A DNA stretch of 13,835 nucleotides from CAYNFH01 sp964396385 (lineage in GTDB: Bacteria > Armatimonadota > Chthonomonadetes > Chthonomonadales > CAJBBX01). How positions within the stretch are numbered: the stretch's first letter is position 1; every line of letters starts with the position of its first letter. Under the pieces are notes generated by a model, which searched no databases, was not told where the DNA came from, and worked only from the letters and a program-made list of their open reading frames with translations. The position numbers were made by a program, and so were the translations under genes. The stretch lies in assembly GCA_964396385.1 (NCBI GenBank), contig CAYNFH010000176.1:1-13835 (forward strand). The letters run 5' to 3'. Positions 13,233 to 13,835 of the stretch are shown in pieces.

Positions 13233-13709
13233 TTATGGTGATGAGGCTGCTGCGAGGAGAAAAGATGGCGGCGTTACCACGCGGAGAGAGGGAAACCTGC
13301 TGGTGAAGTCATCGGACCGCATCAGGTCGAGCAGGTCTTTGTCCTGGCTGACCAAGTAAGGCGCGGCGGATGTCAGCGCGAGGTTGATGTAGGGCTCATC
13401 CTTTGGGTCCCGCTCATATTGGAAGAGCTCCGGCACTTCGTCAATCACAGTGGCACGCAAGCGTAGGTCGTCGAGGAGTGCATCGACGAGCTCATCAGTT
13501 AAGGCGGGGAACTTGCTTCGAACCTGGGGTCTCCGCAAGACATCGTCGATCTCAGCAAGAACAGCCGGGCTAACCACAAGCTCTATCGTTCCGCGGTCGT
13601 AGAGCTTAAGGCACCTCCCAGCCGGGCTCGCCGCCCGTGCGCTTCCCTGAAGGAATACCATTCAGTCGAACACGGCTCGCACATTTCGCGTACTGACATC
13701 GGCGCTCAC
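13233..13709 (-). pseudogene. PIN-domain toxin (COG1569-like) interrupted by an in-frame TGA
   Basis: PIN toxins are Mg-dependent RNases held in check by a partner antitoxin. Reading from the GTG at 13709, which overlaps the antitoxin stop by 4 bp (GTGA), the frame gives M-S-A-D-V-S-T-R-N-V-R-A-V-F-D. A TGA (13664-13662) follows, then 142 further residues beginning M-V-F-L-Q-G. As I recall, related toxins read V-F-D-C-M-V-F-L-Q here, so the TGA takes the place of a Cys codon, one base away. The first catalytic Asp (VFD) lies before the stop. The other acidic residues lie after it: AE (E37 of the downstream part), DPKDE (D88) and SQD (D107). Translation restarting at the ATG at 13661 would lack that first Asp and probably be inactive. 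A nonsense mutation is most likely; recoding is a remote option. Confidence 0.7.
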
Positions 13710-13835
13710 GTCGCGTTCTGTCTCTCCATCCATGCCTCGTTCCGGGCTTCTTCGAAGAGGTCAGTAAGCTCCTGATCGGTCATGCCACTCTCTTGCACCT
13801 GCTTCCGGAATGGGGCAAGGAGCTCACTCAGAGTA
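13706..13835 (-). CDS. C-terminal part of a type II antitoxin paired with the PIN toxin (partial)
   Basis: The last 42 codons are visible, ending at TGA (13708-13706); the start is outside the window. The translation includes the stretches PFRKQVQESGMTDQELTDLF and EEARNEAWMERQ. The run S-G-M-T-x-x-E-L and the charged C-terminal helix are typical of the toxin-binding tail of small antitoxins encoded before COG1569 PIN toxins. The stop overlaps the presumed toxin GTG by 4 bp. The DNA-binding N-terminus that would identify the antitoxin class is not visible. Confidence 0.6.
   Translation of the reverse strand, partial: TLSELLAPFRKQVQESGMTDQELTDLFEEARNEAWMERQNAT

Noticed and set aside
12689..13306. 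205-codon plus-strand open frame crossing the end of the YfhO-like gene
   Set aside because: It overlaps the YfhO C-terminal domain in another frame and its Gly/Arg-rich translation has no recognisable family.
13610..13664. Selenocysteine insertion at the TGA in the PIN gene
   Set aside because: A short stem (CGGGC/GCCCG) lies downstream, but no convincing SECIS apical loop is seen, and Cys at this position is not known to be catalytic in PIN domains. A nonsense mutation is simpler; kept only as a check.

Overview
The window is bacterial, GC-rich (roughly 60-65% by eye) and compact. The genes suggest a Gram-negative-type cell envelope: two heptose-pathway enzymes and two large membrane proteins of glycosyltransferase/YfhO type. 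Gene starts carry purine-rich Shine-Dalgarno (SD) sites and many start codons are GTG. Tandem 7-8 bp repeats are scattered through the window. I lean weakly towards an uncultured lineage such as Armatimonadota, but nothing here fixes the taxonomy. No rRNA, tRNA, CRISPR array or transposase gene was seen.

Layout from left to right. (1) Minus strand: a GT-C/TMTC-like membrane protein with C-terminal TPRs (57-2063), then, about 250 bp further right, an orphan clpS (2313-2606). The gap between them holds a CRP/FNR-type palindrome and a strong hairpin. (2) Plus strand: a galactonate dehydratase-like enolase-superfamily gene (2754-3869) behind a near-consensus sigma-70 promoter. (3) A hairpin built from inverted heptamer repeats separates it from a convergent KGG-repeat stress protein gene (3951-4226, minus). 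(4) A 421-bp divergent region leads to a tightly packed plus-strand operon: gmhA, gmhB, an NRAMP metal transporter and a tandem-UspA protein. Neighbouring genes overlap by 4-8 bp. (5) pdxS (8059-8955) follows with its own TATAAT box and no pdxT beside it. (6) A roughly 90-bp imperfect palindrome, resembling a REP/MITE element, separates pdxS from a convergent two-lobed retropepsin-like protease with a C-terminal PDZ domain (9185-10453, minus). (7) A YfhO-family membrane protein (10644-13139, plus) contains two tandem-repeat arrays inside its open frame. (8) The right edge, minus strand, is a type II toxin-antitoxin pair: the C-terminal end of an antitoxin, then a PIN toxin interrupted by an in-frame TGA directly after the first catalytic aspartate.

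The gmhAB-NRAMP-UspA block is the one clear operon, joining sedoheptulose-7-P/heptose-bisphosphate metabolism to metal uptake and a stress protein. The other genes look like single-gene units. The best points for follow-up are the TGA-interrupted PIN toxin, the short tandem repeats that enter two membrane-protein genes and also form an intergenic hairpin, and the palindromic element at 9036-9123. I see no clear wholly new multi-gene system.
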